Shown: positions 41,481-54,655, numbered from the stretch's first letter. The stretch is 64,000 bases of DNA from Paroedura picta (GCF_049243985.1 NC_135376.1:29756001-29820000); one strand, 5' to 3'. Program-made: numbers and translations. The notes: generated by a model from the sequence alone, not told the origin.

Positions 41481-42410
41481 GTATTAACTGGTTTCTAGAA
41501 TCTTTGGGGTTTTTTGCTCTGGTCTTCTATATCTGATGATGGAACATGGAGAGCTATGAAAAGCTTGTGCTTTTATTTTTACATTTCTCATTTTGAATAC
41601 TCAGTAAGTAAAACACTAATTTTAAACTCTTCATTTTTCTCTCTGTCAAATGGGAATGACAAACGGGCTAGCTCTTGACTAAATTAGACAGGGAAGGGAT
41701 ATATAATTAAAAATCTTTCTGAAAGTCTGTTTAGAGCTAGGGCTAGATATTATAAACAAAAATCAGACCCTCAAAACGTGCTGAAAGATATTTTTTATCA
41801 GAAATGTGAAGTCCTCCATGCCTGGCGTTTTTCAGTTAGGCAATTGACTAAGACATTTGTGATGATTAGAACACTAATGACTTCTGGACAAAATCCAGGC
41901 GTTGTCCTATAACCTTTACTCCAGATGCTTTTTGATCATTTATAGCATTCTGCTGGCAATTCTGGAGGCAATTCAACCTTCTAGGCAAATGTAACAGAAT
42001 GAAGAAAAAATTAATTGCTATTTTGACCTGCACAATAGCAGAGAGCACCCTTGTCACGGCAAAAGGTTTTCTACTAGTAGACCAAAGATAATAGTTAAAA
42101 GAAACTCTGCTGATTCTGTTAAGAAATTATTTATGCCTTAGTTGGTGTCATCCCAACACCCCTAAAGGAGTTAAGAGTTATACATATTTAATGTTTAATC
42201 ACATCTTCAGTGATACCAAACCGCAAACAAAGTTTTAAATTTCAATTAGAGGAGGATGCATTTAATATCTAATAAGAATCATTTGCTGCCTAGTAATTGT
42301 GTTGTAACATTCACTTACAACATTCTTATTAGATAACCATTGATAGTGCAAGGACGGAATCTAGGTAATATATGGATGTGGAAGTGAGCATTCAGCCACA
42401 CATCGTTAAT

Positions 42411-42710
42411 ACTAGAGATGGGCATGACCCAACCCATGGGTCTCTGCAGACCCACGAAATTGAGTCGTTTATGGCTCGCAAACTGGGCTCATATGGCCAC
42501 GCCCCCGACAACCGCCACCTACAACCGCATATTGGTCTTACCCCACTGTGTGCATTCATTGGCTTTTTCGGGGGTGGAGTTTCCTCCCTCAGCACAATCA
42601 CATTGGGTGTGTGAAGTGCACAAAAATATGTCTTCTGGCATAGGTGGGGCTTGGGAGGGTTGTCTTTTGGTTTCCATGGGTATTCCAATGATTACCCATT
42701 TAGCTTGATT
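42411..42710. repeat. Unclassified DNA-transposon-like fragment
   Basis: Starts CTAGAGATGGGCATGACCC, a sequence common at the ends of squamate DNA transposons. It contains CpG-bearing blocks (CCACGCCCCCGACAACCG). No matching inverted end is seen. Confidence 0.35.
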
Positions 42711-42830
42711 GGCATCCTTGTTAGCCAAGAGTAGAACTCCCCTGGGTTTCAATGGAAATGCCTTGGTATATGTAATCTCTGTGGCCACATGAGAGAGCAT
42801 TGTGTTCTTTTGCTCTCGGTGGAACTGTGT

Positions 42831-42832
<2 letters not shown>

Positions 42833-42862
<30 letters not shown>
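42833..42862. repeat. (GA)n microsatellite
   Basis: About 15 GA units. They create open reading frames of Arg/Glu on + and Ser/Leu on -, neither of which is a gene. Confidence 0.95.
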
Positions 42863-42864
<2 letters not shown>

Positions 42865-44062
42865 CATTGCTATTTGGAGGGAGAGAATTTTGTGGGATAG
42901 ATAGCGTGGTTCTAGAGAGACGGAGCACCTTCAGCCATATTCGTGGGTCGGTCTTTGTCTGCTCATTTTGGCTGGCATTCAAGGCCCCTCCCCCAACTGA
43001 TGCCCAATTGGCTTTCAATGGGAGCCTTGCTGTGCCTGTGGCATTGGCTAGGCTTTTCCACTGGCTGCAGGCAGACATCTTTTATTTTCTGTCTTTGAAG
43101 TATTCTGTCTGGGAGCTGGGGAGAACAATTTTATATATAACTATGAGAGGTGATCTATGCCTATGAGCAGTTAAGAAACCTCCATTAAACCTTGAGCCTA
43201 CAAGGACTGTGTATATGAAATAAATGAGGAGAATTAAGACACATTATGTACAAAAGGAACGCCACTGATGAAGAGTGAAATTGAAAATGGGCAATTGAAA
43301 AACTCATGTTTATCTGGAACCTGTTTTGGTTCATGAATAATATTTCAGTTTATTGTCATATGGATATGAAGTGAACATCTATTTTGAAATAGAAAGCAAA
43401 TACCAGAAGTAAACACATAATAAATCATTTTTGAAACAATAATAAAAAGAGAGAAATTTGGATAACCCATCTAGTTGGGCACATGCAAATAGCATCAGCA
43501 GGCAGCCATGGTGATCCAGACAGAGGCTAATGCTCAGTGATCTACCCAGTTGGCCACAATCCAGGTGGGATTAACAGTGGGGAGTAGAACTATGGCCCTG
43601 TTAAAGGGCAGTGCTCCCTCCCATGGAATCTAAGGTGCCCCACAGAAGGCTTTTGATGGGAAGAGCATCCTTCCCTGCCTAACACTCCCAATGGAGAAAT
43701 AAGTTTACAGTGGTCACATTCATGGTAGAGTTTCAGGACAGGAGAATGGATCTGAAGTCTGGCTACAAATGTCCATGAATGATGGATTGCAACCTCTGTT
43801 ACTGGGGATTAAATTTCTGGAGATGCTGCATGGAGGGGTAGTGGAAATGTTACTGGTTGAGCCATAGCTATCCCCTCCCACAGGAAAAAGAGACTGAAAA
43901 CCTGGCCACACATCGACACCCAAAGTCAGTCAGGCATCCCTGCCTTTGCTTGGCTACCTGTCCTGTCTCTTTACTAAAGGCTAAATGTGTGGAAATAGGC
44001 AGCTGGAACTTTTCATGGCAGGAAGTTAAACAGCATCCCTGGTACACAGCATTGCATTAAGA

Positions 44063-44329
44063 GAGACAGCATGGTGTAGTGGTTAGGAGCACCAACTTCT
44101 GGCTAGATAGGTTTATTTCCCTCTCCTCCACATGCAGCCACCTGGGTGACCTTGGGCTCACCATAGCACTGATAAAGCTGTTCTGGCAAGCAGTAATATC
44201 AGGGCTCTCCCAGCCTCATTTCCCTGACAGGGTGTCTGTTGTGGGGAGAAAGGAAGGGGATTGTAAGCCACTTTGAGACTCTTTCTGGTAGAGAAAAGCA
44301 ACGTATAAGAACCAACTCTTTGTCTTCTA
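44063..44329 (+). repeat. tRNA-derived SINE, squamate type
   Basis: CAGCATGGTGTAGTGGTTAG, then CTGGGTGACCTTGGGCTCAC and GTTCTGGCAAGCAGTAATAT, ending in ACGTATAAGAACCAACTC. The B box is altered (TAGGTTTATTTCC). Confidence 0.85.
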
Positions 44330-45000
44330 AGCTCTTATTAAAGGAACTCAACATTTTCTCCCATACTGGGTGGTAACCCCATGCACAGCCACAAGACCAT
44401 ATAGCCTGCCCCATGGTAGTGGAGAAGCCTAACAAACCCAATGCCCAACTGTACAAAGGTTGGGCCCTAGATATGCCCAAGAAGCCAGGGAGGTTCTGCA
44501 GGAGATGTGCAGAAGCAGAGAAATGTGCATAGGCTCTCTCTGTGAAAATCATTCATTGATTACTGTATGAAGAGGTCATTTGGGGAGCTTTATGTGCAGC
44601 AATAATCTCTGTTTGAATAGGCAAGAGAGCTTGAAGAAGGTGGCCCCCAGCCGACTGAGGGGAGAGGTTTTGTATGTGAGTAACTGAGAAAGAAAAGTTG
44701 GCAGGCTTGTGCCTGGAATGGAGACCAGTGGAATGTTTTAATACTTTTGATGGTATGTTACGGATTTTTAAAAACTGTTCTGAAAAGGGCTGCTATCTTG
44801 GGAATCCATTAATCAAAAGTGCAGGATACAAGTACTCCAGACAAGATAAAAGCAGTCAGAAATTCAACAGGTATTGTCTTTCCTACTCCTGAGTTGCTAT
44901 GATGTGGATAGATGGCTGAAAGTGTTCCATTGCAACTCATTACAAACCTTTAAGGTCACAGGATGCCCCTCCTCTTGTGAACATTTTGTTAATCCTAGAC

Positions 45001-45136
45001 CAGGGGTAGTCAAACTGCGGGCCTCCAGATGTCCATGGACTACAATTCCCAGAGGCCCCTGCCAGCAAATGCTGGCAGGGGCTTCTGGGAATTGTAGTCC
45101 ATGGACATCTGGAGGCCCGCAGTTTGACTACCCCTG
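45001..45136. mobile_element. Palindromic hAT-type MITE (136 bp) with perfect target duplication
   Basis: CAGGGGTAGTCAAACTGCGG through its inverse. Exact 8-bp duplications TCCTAGAC lie at 44993-45000 and 45137-45144. Arms pair around CAGCAAATGCTG. Because the element is palindromic it makes near-identical open frames on both strands, which are not genes. Confidence 0.93.
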
Positions 45137-46602
45137 TCCTAGACAATTTAAGGGAGGGCACAAGAGGCTTCCAAATCACTGCCAGAAAAGGGGGGAAATA
45201 CAGGTACTCCTCTGATACTTGTGCAGGTCGGCTGGAATGTGAATAAGGGTGCCATACGTGGCTCTCCCTTCCTCCATTTTATCTTCTCAGCTACTCTGTG
45301 GCTGCAGCAAGAGGGGCTCTGGAAAAAGATCTTGCCAGCTGCATTCCATCCAAGTGATGGCACGCAGAAGAAGAACAAGCCCCAGGGCCCTTGCCTGCAG
45401 CTTGTGAAATGCAGACTTTGCCCAGGAGGTAGCCTTGTGCTTGTTTTCTTTCTCTGTTTACATTGTAATTTGTTTCCTTAGGCTATTTATAATTTATGCT
45501 GCTTCGGATACCAAGCGGGGAGAGAAGGAAGGTAATAAATTGCCTAAATAAATAGAATATGCTGAGAGAGAGAATGACTGGCCTCAAATAACCTTAGTGA
45601 GGGTGATGGCAAACTGGGATTTGAATTAGCTCTGCGCTCCAAGCATGACTCCATGCCATCTTTGACTACTGTCCTAGGCTAACACAAGCCAGTTGGAATA
45701 AAAATGCCTGCACCAACCCTGGAAGTCATAAAGGCCCAAGCTTTGACAAGTCTCTGGGGAAAAGAATTCCAGAGTGAAGGAGTAGCTGCTCCAAGTGTTT
45801 CGCTAGAGGCCCTGGGCTGCTCTTAGTCATTTTGGAAACCTGTTCAAATTCTGAGATGGGACCCCAGAATCACCCCCACCTCCACCACCAGGGCTATGCC
45901 AAGGGTGGCCCTCACCCAGTGCAAGCTGGGCAGGAGTTATTACTGCTCCCGGAAGCCGGATGGGGCAGGTGCCAACAATGGCAGGAGCTTGCTATTCTCC
46001 CCACCACCACCACCACCCCTTGACTCCCAGCACAAGGTCCAAGGCCCCTGTGGCCTGTTGGCCCCTGTATGTGCCGGCACACTATGAGACTCATGCAAGC
46101 ACAGTAGCACATAAGTGTGAGATGAAGTAAAAACAATGGTGAAGCAGGAACAAAATCTTTATTCCAAATATCAATTCCCTACATGTTTCATGTCAAGCTT
46201 CCTCCCAAGGCTCTAGACAGATGTCAGATGTCAAAATGAAAGAGAAAAGAAGAAAAGTTTTAAAAAATCTTAGCACCGTTTCTCTTCATTCTTTGTTTTA
46301 AAAAAAACATATCAAATCAATGATAAAAACATGCTCAACCCCACTTGGCTTACTGGACACAAGCAGCTTGTATGAAAAGATAAATGAAATCTGTTAGCAG
46401 CTGGTTGCTACCACGGGTCTGTTTGAAATGACAAAAATAAAAATCCATTAGCAGCCGGCTACTGAAACAGAATACAAAGGCTTTTTGAAAGGGGCCCGAG
46501 GCCCAAGCCAGCCAGCAGATGTTCTCACTTAACCCATGAGAGACCCAGGTTGTCACGTTCAGAATCCACTCCACCTTGCTGCCTTTTGGGCAGAGCTAGT
46601 AA

Positions 46603-46830
46603 GCAAGGTGACCAGATTGTCCCTCTTTTGGAGGGACATCTGGGGGCACCTGGCAAATTGTTCTTATGTTGAAATTAAAAATATATATATTACAATACTA
46701 TTTTTTGCATTTGATGCGTTCTTTGAAAAATTTTGTTGCTCCATATAGACCAAAATTTTAATCAAGATAGAACCCCCCTCCCCGGTCAATGGCGTCCCAC
46801 TTTACCAATGTTAAAATCTGGTCACCTTAC
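46603..46830. mobile_element. Small DNA transposon with 15-bp TIRs (228 bp)
   Basis: Ends GCAAGGTGACCAGAT and ATCTGGTCACCTTAC are inverses with one mismatch. TAGTAA flanks it on both sides (46597-46602 and 46831-46836), a likely target duplication. The interior is AT-rich and non-coding. Confidence 0.75.
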
Positions 46831-47336
46831 TAGTAAGTTCACTAGGTGCACAATCTGAGGAAGCAGTACTGCTGTGGAAGGAAGTTAACCATCTCTAGCC
46901 TTCCAAATTTCTATTCAGCCCTCTTGTGAACATGAAGGTTGAAAATCCTTCAGTAGTCTCTGCAGCAAGACAGTGCGTTAAGCTGCTAAATTATTCAATT
47001 TGCTACTACCCATTCAGTCAGAAGTGCTGTTTAAATAATCCATTCAGTTGAGAGTGCCAAAGAATTTAATGAATTGTGCTTCAGAATGTCTTGGCTCTCT
47101 CTGTCACCAGCCAGAAACCAGGAGACGCCAAGGCTGGTCATTCACATCAGAGAGCAGCACATGCTGCTTTGGAGAAAACTGGTTTCCGCAGGAAATGCAC
47201 AGTTTCTTTTTATTACCATAAATTATATTGTACACTACAACTATTCCAGAACACCGATTGGGGGGGGGGAATAGTTTTTTCCATCAGGGTAATTTTTTGT
47301 TCAGGTTCTGGATGTAGTATTTACAGCAGTGGTTCT

Positions 47337-47480
47337 CAAGCTTCCTAATGCTGTGACACTTTAATACAGTTCCTCATGTTATGGTGACCCCCAAACATAA
47401 AATGATGCAAGTGTTCTTTCACAGAAATTAAACTGAAACTGACCAATGGCGTGAAGATCCATTGCTCATGATTGTATATA
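47337..47480 (+). repeat. hAT-type (SPIN/Charlie-like) transposon terminus
   Basis: CAGTGGTTCTCAAGCTTCC, then TAATACAGTTCCTCATGTTA and TGGTGACCCCCAAACATAAA match the left end of a widespread amniote hAT family. The right end is absent. Confidence 0.65.
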
Positions 47481-48050
47481 AATTGTTTTTTTCCATCGTT
47501 TCTCAGTTCAGTTCAGCCTCTTGTCCCACCAAGCTGTGCGGCCACCTGGAGCGCCTGGCGGGAGACTGCATCCCCCCCCCCCCAAGATAACTGTTTTCCA
47601 TAGTCTGGAGATTAGAGATAATTCCCAAAGAACTCCAGGTGATATCTGGAGGTAGCGAACCGTAGGAAGAGCCAAGGCAGTTGTTAAATGTTTTTATCAG
47701 GTAGACTGTGTTCAATTAGTACCTTCCCTACCTATACACACCAGACCTGAGTGCTACTAGCAGTCTTAAGTTCCTATGTTACCTATCACAGGCTTCAATA
47801 GTTGGCCAAATTCTTCCCATAGCCATCATTTTCCTCCTATGCAGAGCTTTTGAAAAAAATTATAGCACATATGGAAAGAGTCGACAAAACAGAAATTGTC
47901 TATCTTTATAATTCCACAGTTACTTCCTCCATAAGCTGCGTTGCAAGTGTAGATGAGGGTTATTTGAGTCAAAATGGTGGCAGGCAGGAAGTCAGGCAGG
48001 CAGGCAGTGACAGAGAACTCTTTCAAGGAAAGGTGGATATTGGACTGATT

Positions 48051-48552
48051 CTGCACTTACTTTGTTTATTCCGATGTGGATCCTGCTGAAGTCAGATCAA
48101 TTTGAACTCGGGTCTTCCTCTATCCCCCCCCCCATTGAAACAGAAAAGTGTTCTGTACTCAATTGGAGAAGCTCAGAAGGAGGGGAGTAACGCGCATCAG
48201 GAGCCTCTTTCTTTCTTTTCTTGAGGGGGGGAGGAGGGAGAGGATTGGAGACAGAGAGGAGGAAGAATAAATCCAAGAGGAAAATCTCTGCCGAGAGAAG
48301 TTAGGACTTCTGGAGCTTCTGCCAAGACAAGTTAAGGCTTCCCCTTTAAGGGAAGCCTTGCAACCTGGGAACGAGGAAGCCTTTGTACTGATGTACTGGC
48401 CAATCAGGGCTTTTCTACAGCGTTGGAAGCTCAGCATCAAGTTAGGGAAAAGCAGAGTGCTGCACCTTTATTCATGCCGATTTTTCAAATATCAAGGGTT
48501 ATATCCACTCCAGGATATCACAGGGGAAAGGTAGGGTCACTCCAGATCAATC
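48051..48552. repeat. Second copy of the 31627 dispersed repeat
   Basis: Same order of blocks as 31627-32184, starting CTGCACTTAC and breaking off after AGGTAGGGTCACTCCAGATC, so the far end is missing. Confidence 0.6.
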
Positions 48553-48802
48553 ATGGAGAGAGTTGAAAGAGAGACAGGGGGTCTCTGATCACTGTCACTC
48601 AACCTGTTGTATGTGACAGAACAAATGATTATATGTTTTAATGATGAATGTGGATGCTCCTTTAATGGCACTCCAGGCCTGGCCAACAGTTTTGTTGCAA
48701 TGCTCACTGGGGCTTGGAAGAAATGACTTTTCCTTCTATTTAATGGGTCAGGCAGCTGTGTGTCTATGTAAATAAAAACAAAACACAATTTTGATGCTGA
48801 AA

Positions 48803-48870
48803 GGAATCATAGAGTTGGAAGGGGCCATCAAGTCCAACACCCTGCTCAATGCAGGATCATTGGGAGGCCA
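48803..48870 (-). repeat. CR1-type LINE scrap
   Basis: AATCATAGAGTTGGAAGGGG, then CCATCAAGTCCAACACCCTG is the reverse complement of the CR1 3' end. Confidence 0.8.
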
Positions 48871-49729
48871 CACATGAGTTATTTGTCCCATTGGGAAGTA
48901 GGACTCCCCCACCCCCCATTTCCCCACAGCATCATGGTTCATTTATGAACCTCCTGAGAGTTCTTCAGCTTTTCTCTAGTCTTTCCCAAAGCTGCTTTGC
49001 TATGAAGTTCTGGGGAAGACCACAAGAAAGCCTGAATAGCAGCAGTGTTGAGCGGGAACATTCAGATTTCCTTGTCCTGCCCCCATGATAGCCACATTAC
49101 TTGACATGATGCCCCCCCCCCCTATCAACTTCCTTCCCCAGAGGTAAGATTTTCCCTCTTTCTTTCCCATTACTGACTGAGCTGCCCTAGAAATGTGTTT
49201 TCTTCTTTGCTGAAGAACTCTGGTTGTCCCACCTTGTCCCTTTCTCACTGCTCAGGGAAATGCCATTCACCAAGCAAGATTGTTTCAGGGTATTTGAGAA
49301 CTGATTGCTGAAGAGCAGGGAGTAGCCAATCCCTGTGACTAAAGCTCTGCTGCTTAGAGTCATTCGCTCAGTTTGCATTCTGAATGAAACCCTGAATTTA
49401 TTTGCACCACTGACCTTATCACCTGTATGTGTGGATCAAACAGCTATAAGACAATCCTTGCACGGGTAAATGCATTCCCAGGGACAGAGCAATCATTTGC
49501 AGAGCAGTCATTATTGGAACAGCAAAGCATTGTCTTGTCTGAATTTCAGAAAACAGAACAGGCTTGGCATGGCAAATTGCTACAAGCAGCTGTTTAGCAA
49601 TTCCAGTAGCCACGTAGCTGTCACTTGTGGCCGAAAGCAAGCATTTAGGCAGAGTGCTTTATGCTCAGGAGGCAGCCTCTGCTTCTATGCCATAGTCTTT
49701 CCTAGCAACAACAGGAGGCAAATAGGAGG

Positions 49730-49869
49730 GCCAGCATGGTGTCATGCTTAAGAGTGACGGCGTCTGATCTGGAGAGCTGGGTTTGATTCCCTGCTTCTCC
49801 TCCACATGTAGCCAGCTGAGTGACCTCAGGCCAGTCACAGTCCTATCAGAGCTCTTCTCACAGAGTTTA
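49730..49869 (+). repeat. tRNA-derived SINE, 3'-truncated
   Basis: GCCAGCATGGTGTCATGCTT, then CTGGGTTTGATTCCCTGCTT and TGACCTCAGGCCAGTCACAG. The 3' half is missing. Confidence 0.8.
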
Positions 49870-51062
49870 GTATGTCCTGGGCATGGCATGTTGCCCTTAT
49901 GGAATAGCCTCCTTAGGAAGATTTACAAGATCACTCATTGCTCAGTTTCAGGAGATCCCTAGAGATTTCTTGATTGGCCCATGAATTAATATAACACTTC
50001 CTTGTTAAACAAATAAGACTTTTAATGGTATGCTTTGCTGATGTCTGTCTGATTTCTGTCTCCAGTTTTTGCTGTTGACGGTCTTCCAGATATTATTCCT
50101 TTGTGTGTTGCCCTGGGTATCTTTAGACAGAGGGCCATTACATGACTTCTGGAAGGAAAAGCATAAAACCAGCAGTGGCCTGCCCAAGATCAAAAGGGCA
50201 ACGATGTTCAGCTGCTGTGAATGGGAGCTGGCTGTTGAAAGAGTGACCTAGAAGGCCAGCAATGATACTATAATTGGGAGCTCTCTGGTTGTCACTTAAG
50301 AAGCACATGATCTCTTGCTAGGGGGGGGAGAAACCAATAAGAAACTCGAGGATAGAATTCTGTTGGCCCAGTCTCTGATGCACCACGACTTTTCACTTTG
50401 CAGACTCCAGTATCAGTGAGGTGATTGTATCTGGCCCAAGCCTCTTAAGGGAATTATCACCATCGCTGGGTAACATTTTCCCTTGCCTTAGATTCATTTA
50501 CCTTCAGGAGGGCAAGAACATGCTGCTTGCCAGATGCCTGTGGGCTCTGACTCACTCTGGTGAATCCAGTTCTTCCGGGTTTGACCTGCACATTGTTTTC
50601 AAAAATTTAGTCCCTATCCCTAGTAAAGGATGTAAAGATTATGGAGGAAAATCAAGTACATCCCCTAACTAAGCATAAGAAACGTACAGTGTCATCCTAA
50701 ACAGAACTGCACCTTTCTAAGCCTATCGAATTCCATAGCATTAGAAAGGTGTAACTCTGGCTTTGTAAGCAATATTTTGTTAATGGTGCTTGTGATTTTG
50801 GTTTAAATATCATTCCTTCTTTAGTATCTAGAGTTAATGGAAATAATTTGCTACAAAAGTTTTTTTAATATACAAGTCAACTGCAGCTCTGGAATTCATT
50901 ATATATTTTCAGGCAGAACCCAGATCTTTTATCTAGAGATGGTACACAATTGTAGTACCAGGACCCCTCATCTGACTTCCATCAGCCAATGTAGCCGGGG
51001 AGGGGGGGAGAGATTGTTTTATTTCTGAAATGTCATGAGCACACTATTTCCAAGTAGTTTGT

Positions 51063-51358
51063 GCCAGTTTGGTGTAGTGGTTAGGAGTGCGGACTTCTAA
51101 TCTGGCGAGCCAGGTTTGATTCTGTGCTCCCCCACATGCAGCCAGCTGGGTGACCTTGGGCTCGCCATGGTGCTGATAAAGCTGTTCTGACCGAGCAGTG
51201 ATATTGGGGCTCTCTCAGCCTCACCTACCTCACAGGGCGTCTGTTGTGGGGAGAGGAAAGGGAAGGCGACTGTAAGCCGCTTCAAGCCTCCTTCAGGTAG
51301 AGAAAAGTGGCATATAAGAACCAACTCCTCCTCCTCCTCCTCCTCCTCTTCTTCTTCT
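51063..51358 (+). repeat. tRNA-derived SINE, full length, young-looking
   Basis: GCCAGTTTGGTGTAGTGGTT, then GCCAGGTTTGATTCTGTG and GTGACCTTGGGCTCGCCATG, ending ATATAAGAACCAACTC and a (CTC)n(TTC)n tail. Close to the copy at 62814, which suggests recent activity of this subfamily. Confidence 0.92.
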
Positions 51359-51894
51359 AGTGTGCTTGTGGCCTCCTCTAGAGCTCTGGGCCTCAGTCAA
51401 ATGTATCTGGTCTGCACACAAAATCCACATGCTGTGCTTGGACTCTGTTTCCAGCTTCCTGAAGACACTATCCCCTGCATCAGTTTTTCTTGCTCTCTCT
51501 GAGCAATCAGTTCAGCATGAATGTAGAATCAAAGCCACTAGAAACTGGTGACACCATTCCATCAAGTATTTTCCCCCTACGTGTAAACCCATATCAATAT
51601 TACTTTTACTATAGTGTTTTGAAGTCTTTTGGTTTCCTTGCTTGCAGATGACCAGTTTTGCAGTCCACACAAGAGAATGTATGCCATGCTTATGAATGAC
51701 AGCTGGGCCCCTTCTGCACTTCAGTGAAGTAGTACCTGGCTGCCCGCTAAAGAATACTGTGCCAAATGGGGAAACAGTGCTTGGGTGAGGCCAGGCATTG
51801 CTAGGCTGGCTCATGGTCTGCATCATAAGGTATTTTACCATGGACTCAGACACATTACATCCATGCTAGCTTGACCCTCACATGTGCCTGACCT

Positions 51895-52290
51895 AAGTTT
51901 GAGTACAGTGACACTTTTAAAAGCAACAAAGTTTTATCCATGCTGTAAGTTTTCATGTGCACGCCCACTTCTTCAGATACAATGAAACAAAATTTCCTCA
52001 ACTATTACATATAGGTAGAGAGAAGGTAGGGAGTTTAATAGCCAGGAAGGACTAGTTGCATGCATATGAAATTGGGTGATTATAGCTGAGATTGCATTGA
52101 GGCAGTTAAGATCTGTGAAGGGCAGTAGATTAGCATACAGATCTATGAATAAGCATACATGTGAACGGATTACTTCCATTCCATGACATTTTATCTGAGG
52201 AAGTATGCTCGCACACAACAGCTCATACCTTGTATAAAACTTTGTTGGTCTTAAAGGTGCCATTGGATCCTAAATTTATTCATGTGCATG
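51895..52290. repeat. Cluster of related unclassified repeats in opposite orientations
   Basis: 51899-51990 (minus) and 52185-52270 (plus) share a tail like CTGAGGAAGT, then AAAACTTTGTTG. Between them 52030-52090 matches the tandem repeats at 4866-5240. A similar tail also occurs near 23135-23195. Confidence 0.5.
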
Positions 52291-54399
52291 ATATATTGCT
52301 GTCTATTTGCAGGAAGGCTGCCAACTGGAATAATGGGTGAGCAGCAGGCAATTCCCACAGACCTGCATTGGGAGGAGAGCCTAAAAATGCAAGAATGGCA
52401 TAGGAAGCAGGAGATTCATTGTGTTTGCATGCCAGGTGCTTTCAGACGCTCCAAATGGGTATAAAAGGTGATGGTCAAACAGTTGCACAGTCATGGGTAA
52501 CAGCCATTCACTTATCTTTTGTGGGTCTGTAATTGTTTTATAAGACCTCTTAAAGGCCTGGTCATGCATTATTTTTAAGCATAGCTCTAAAATATGCAAT
52601 ATTCTACAATAAAAGTGTTCTACAATATTGTTCTTCATTCCTCAGTTTTATCCTCACTGGTCCGTGGTCAGGTCACCTCGTGAGTTTGTGTGGCAGGACA
52701 GGGATTCAGATCTCAGCAGGAAAAAGAGAAGGACACAGAAACAGAGGAGACACTATAGGAACCTTTGGGGAAGGGAAAGATGAAATGGGGGGGAGATACC
52801 CCCGTGCAAGACCTTTTGGGTACACCACTTATCTGTCTCTGAGCTAAAAAGGTCTAAATATGTTTGCATATATTCTGCTCAAGTCTGTTTTTTTTTAATC
52901 AACAGTACTAGCATTGTAAAAATATTTTTAATTCTAAATATAAATGTATCTATTTTTTTCCATTGTTTAACCCTGCTAAATCGGACTTATTTTGATAAAG
53001 CAGAGTTTTGTATGCACATATGGAGATGCTTGACAAAAAAAAAAAATCCCTAGAAGATGAATCAGTTTCCTTTGTTCAGGTGAGGCAGTTAGTTTGCTTA
53101 ATAGCAGTTCCAGGACTGTTATGCAAGGTTGACTGCATTGTTTCATATTCTAGAATGCATCCTTGCTAATGTATGCCTTAGTCATGTTTGAAAATCAAAT
53201 TTGTCATAAATACACATGCCATTTTTAGTATCATTTGCTGCTTTGCACACCAGCACTATTTACATAATTTACTAGGTTGTGCGCTCACGCACAACAGTCT
53301 CAAGTTGTTTGCCCTAGGCAGCAATACTCTGAGTGATGTTAAAATGGTGGCCAAACTCAACCACCGCGACTAGATGTCTGGGTGGAGTGAACTTTTAAAT
53401 AGCCTTAAGGTGACACCAAATACCATTACTAACCACATCCTTTTGTGGTAGGTACTCCACAAGAGGTGCCGCCATAGAGAAGGCCACCCACCTTATCTCC
53501 AGCTATGGTGACAAAGGAAGCTGAATGTTTGAAGGTCTCAGTAAACCAGGTTCATATGGGAGCAAGGAGTTTTGAATTGGTTTTATGCCAATGGGTGAGT
53601 CTATTTGAGGTTGAATATTAATACCAGATCAGGAAAAGATACAAATGTTTTTCTTTAAGGGTATTTTGCAGCACCGAAACACTCCTAAAGGCCAGGTAAC
53701 AGGAGCAGCCCAAGATATTGTCTTTCATTTCTAATACAAGATTCATGCCTGATCTGTCTCTCCTTACCCTCCCACTGTGCACACTTTGTTTAGGTGAATG
53801 TAGCAAACAAAACAGAGTGGGAGCTATGTGGAAATGTATCCTGAATTACCATTCAGACATAATTCTAGACAACCCGTGGTTTTGGTGAAATGATTGGACA
53901 GCACAAAAAGAGAAGGAAACAAGGAAGAAAGAAGTGTTCCGGAAGACCTTGGCTTCATTCAGTAATTTTGAGTCTGCATTGTTGGCCAGCCCCTAACTGG
54001 ACAGGAACGTTCAAAATAGAATGCAAACGTCCAGCATCAGCTACCAGGACCCAGGGCCTGAGACATGTGCAGGAATGAATGTAGTTCAGAGTTGACTGGC
54101 ATGCTACAGCACTTGGTGCCACTTTACTTTACAGGCTGGGCTGACAGTTTTGCGCAGAAGTAACCACCACCAAAGCACGGTCTGGAAAAATGAAACCTGG
54201 AATGAATAAATCATGGAGGTGCTCTTAAAGCCTTGACAGTTTATCCAAGCTCTTCTGGTGGTGAAAGACGGCACAATGCTGAGTCCAGGGAGGGACTGCC
54301 ATTGTTCAGGTGTGTTTATGTGCCACATGAGCCCCTCACCTTGGATTTATGGTTTCTCTTTAAAGCAAGCGTTGCCAGAGCTGGCGGCTCTGGTGGGAA

Positions 54400-54655
54400 A
54401 TGGAGGGGACCAAGCAGCTCATGCAGGTCATCCAGGAAATGCGCTCTGAGATCATCAAGCTAGAGAGAGAAAACAGAGCCCTTCGGGGAGAACTTCAGTT
54501 TGATGGGCCAAAGGGAGCAAAGCAAGAGGACGGGACAGGAGGATCAGCCAGAAAGGAGGAAGCCTGGAGCCCCACTAACTCCAGTGAAGAGGCTGCTTTG
54601 GCTTTACGCAGGAACGTCTCTGCTGGATCTGCTCTGATGCTACAGGAGCAAAAAG
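54400..54655 (+). CDS. CCDC195: CCDC195-like coding exon 1
   Basis: From MEGTKQLMQVIQEM to LMLQEQK plus one base, with donor gtattg. An acceptor-like ctttaaag lies just upstream (about 54360-54366), so a separate non-coding first exon is likely further 5'. Confidence 0.8.

Larger units (their letters stand above)
36831..44062. other. Intergenic stretch between DOCK10 and CCDC195, first part
   Basis: I find no gene here. It holds a GC-rich TIR-type fragment (37320), a 5S-derived SINE (38385), a tRNA-type SINE relic (38740), a CR1 tail (41180), a hAT- or Harbinger-like fragment (42411) and a GA microsatellite (42833-42862). Between them the sequence is AT-rich and featureless. Confidence 0.6.
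44330..54399. other. Intergenic stretch between DOCK10 and CCDC195, second part
   Basis: Repeat-rich, with no gene that I can support. It holds MITEs, a SPIN/Charlie-like terminus, a CR1 scrap and SINEs. Segments around 45690-45810 and 53450-53560 resemble LINE 3' regions but are too decayed to assign. Confidence 0.6.

Noticed and set aside
42749-43166. Long frames rich in Arg/Glu or Ser/Leu
   Set aside because: They run through a (GA)n microsatellite.
44940-45215. Near-identical open frames on both strands
   Set aside because: They are produced by the palindromic MITE at 45001-45136.
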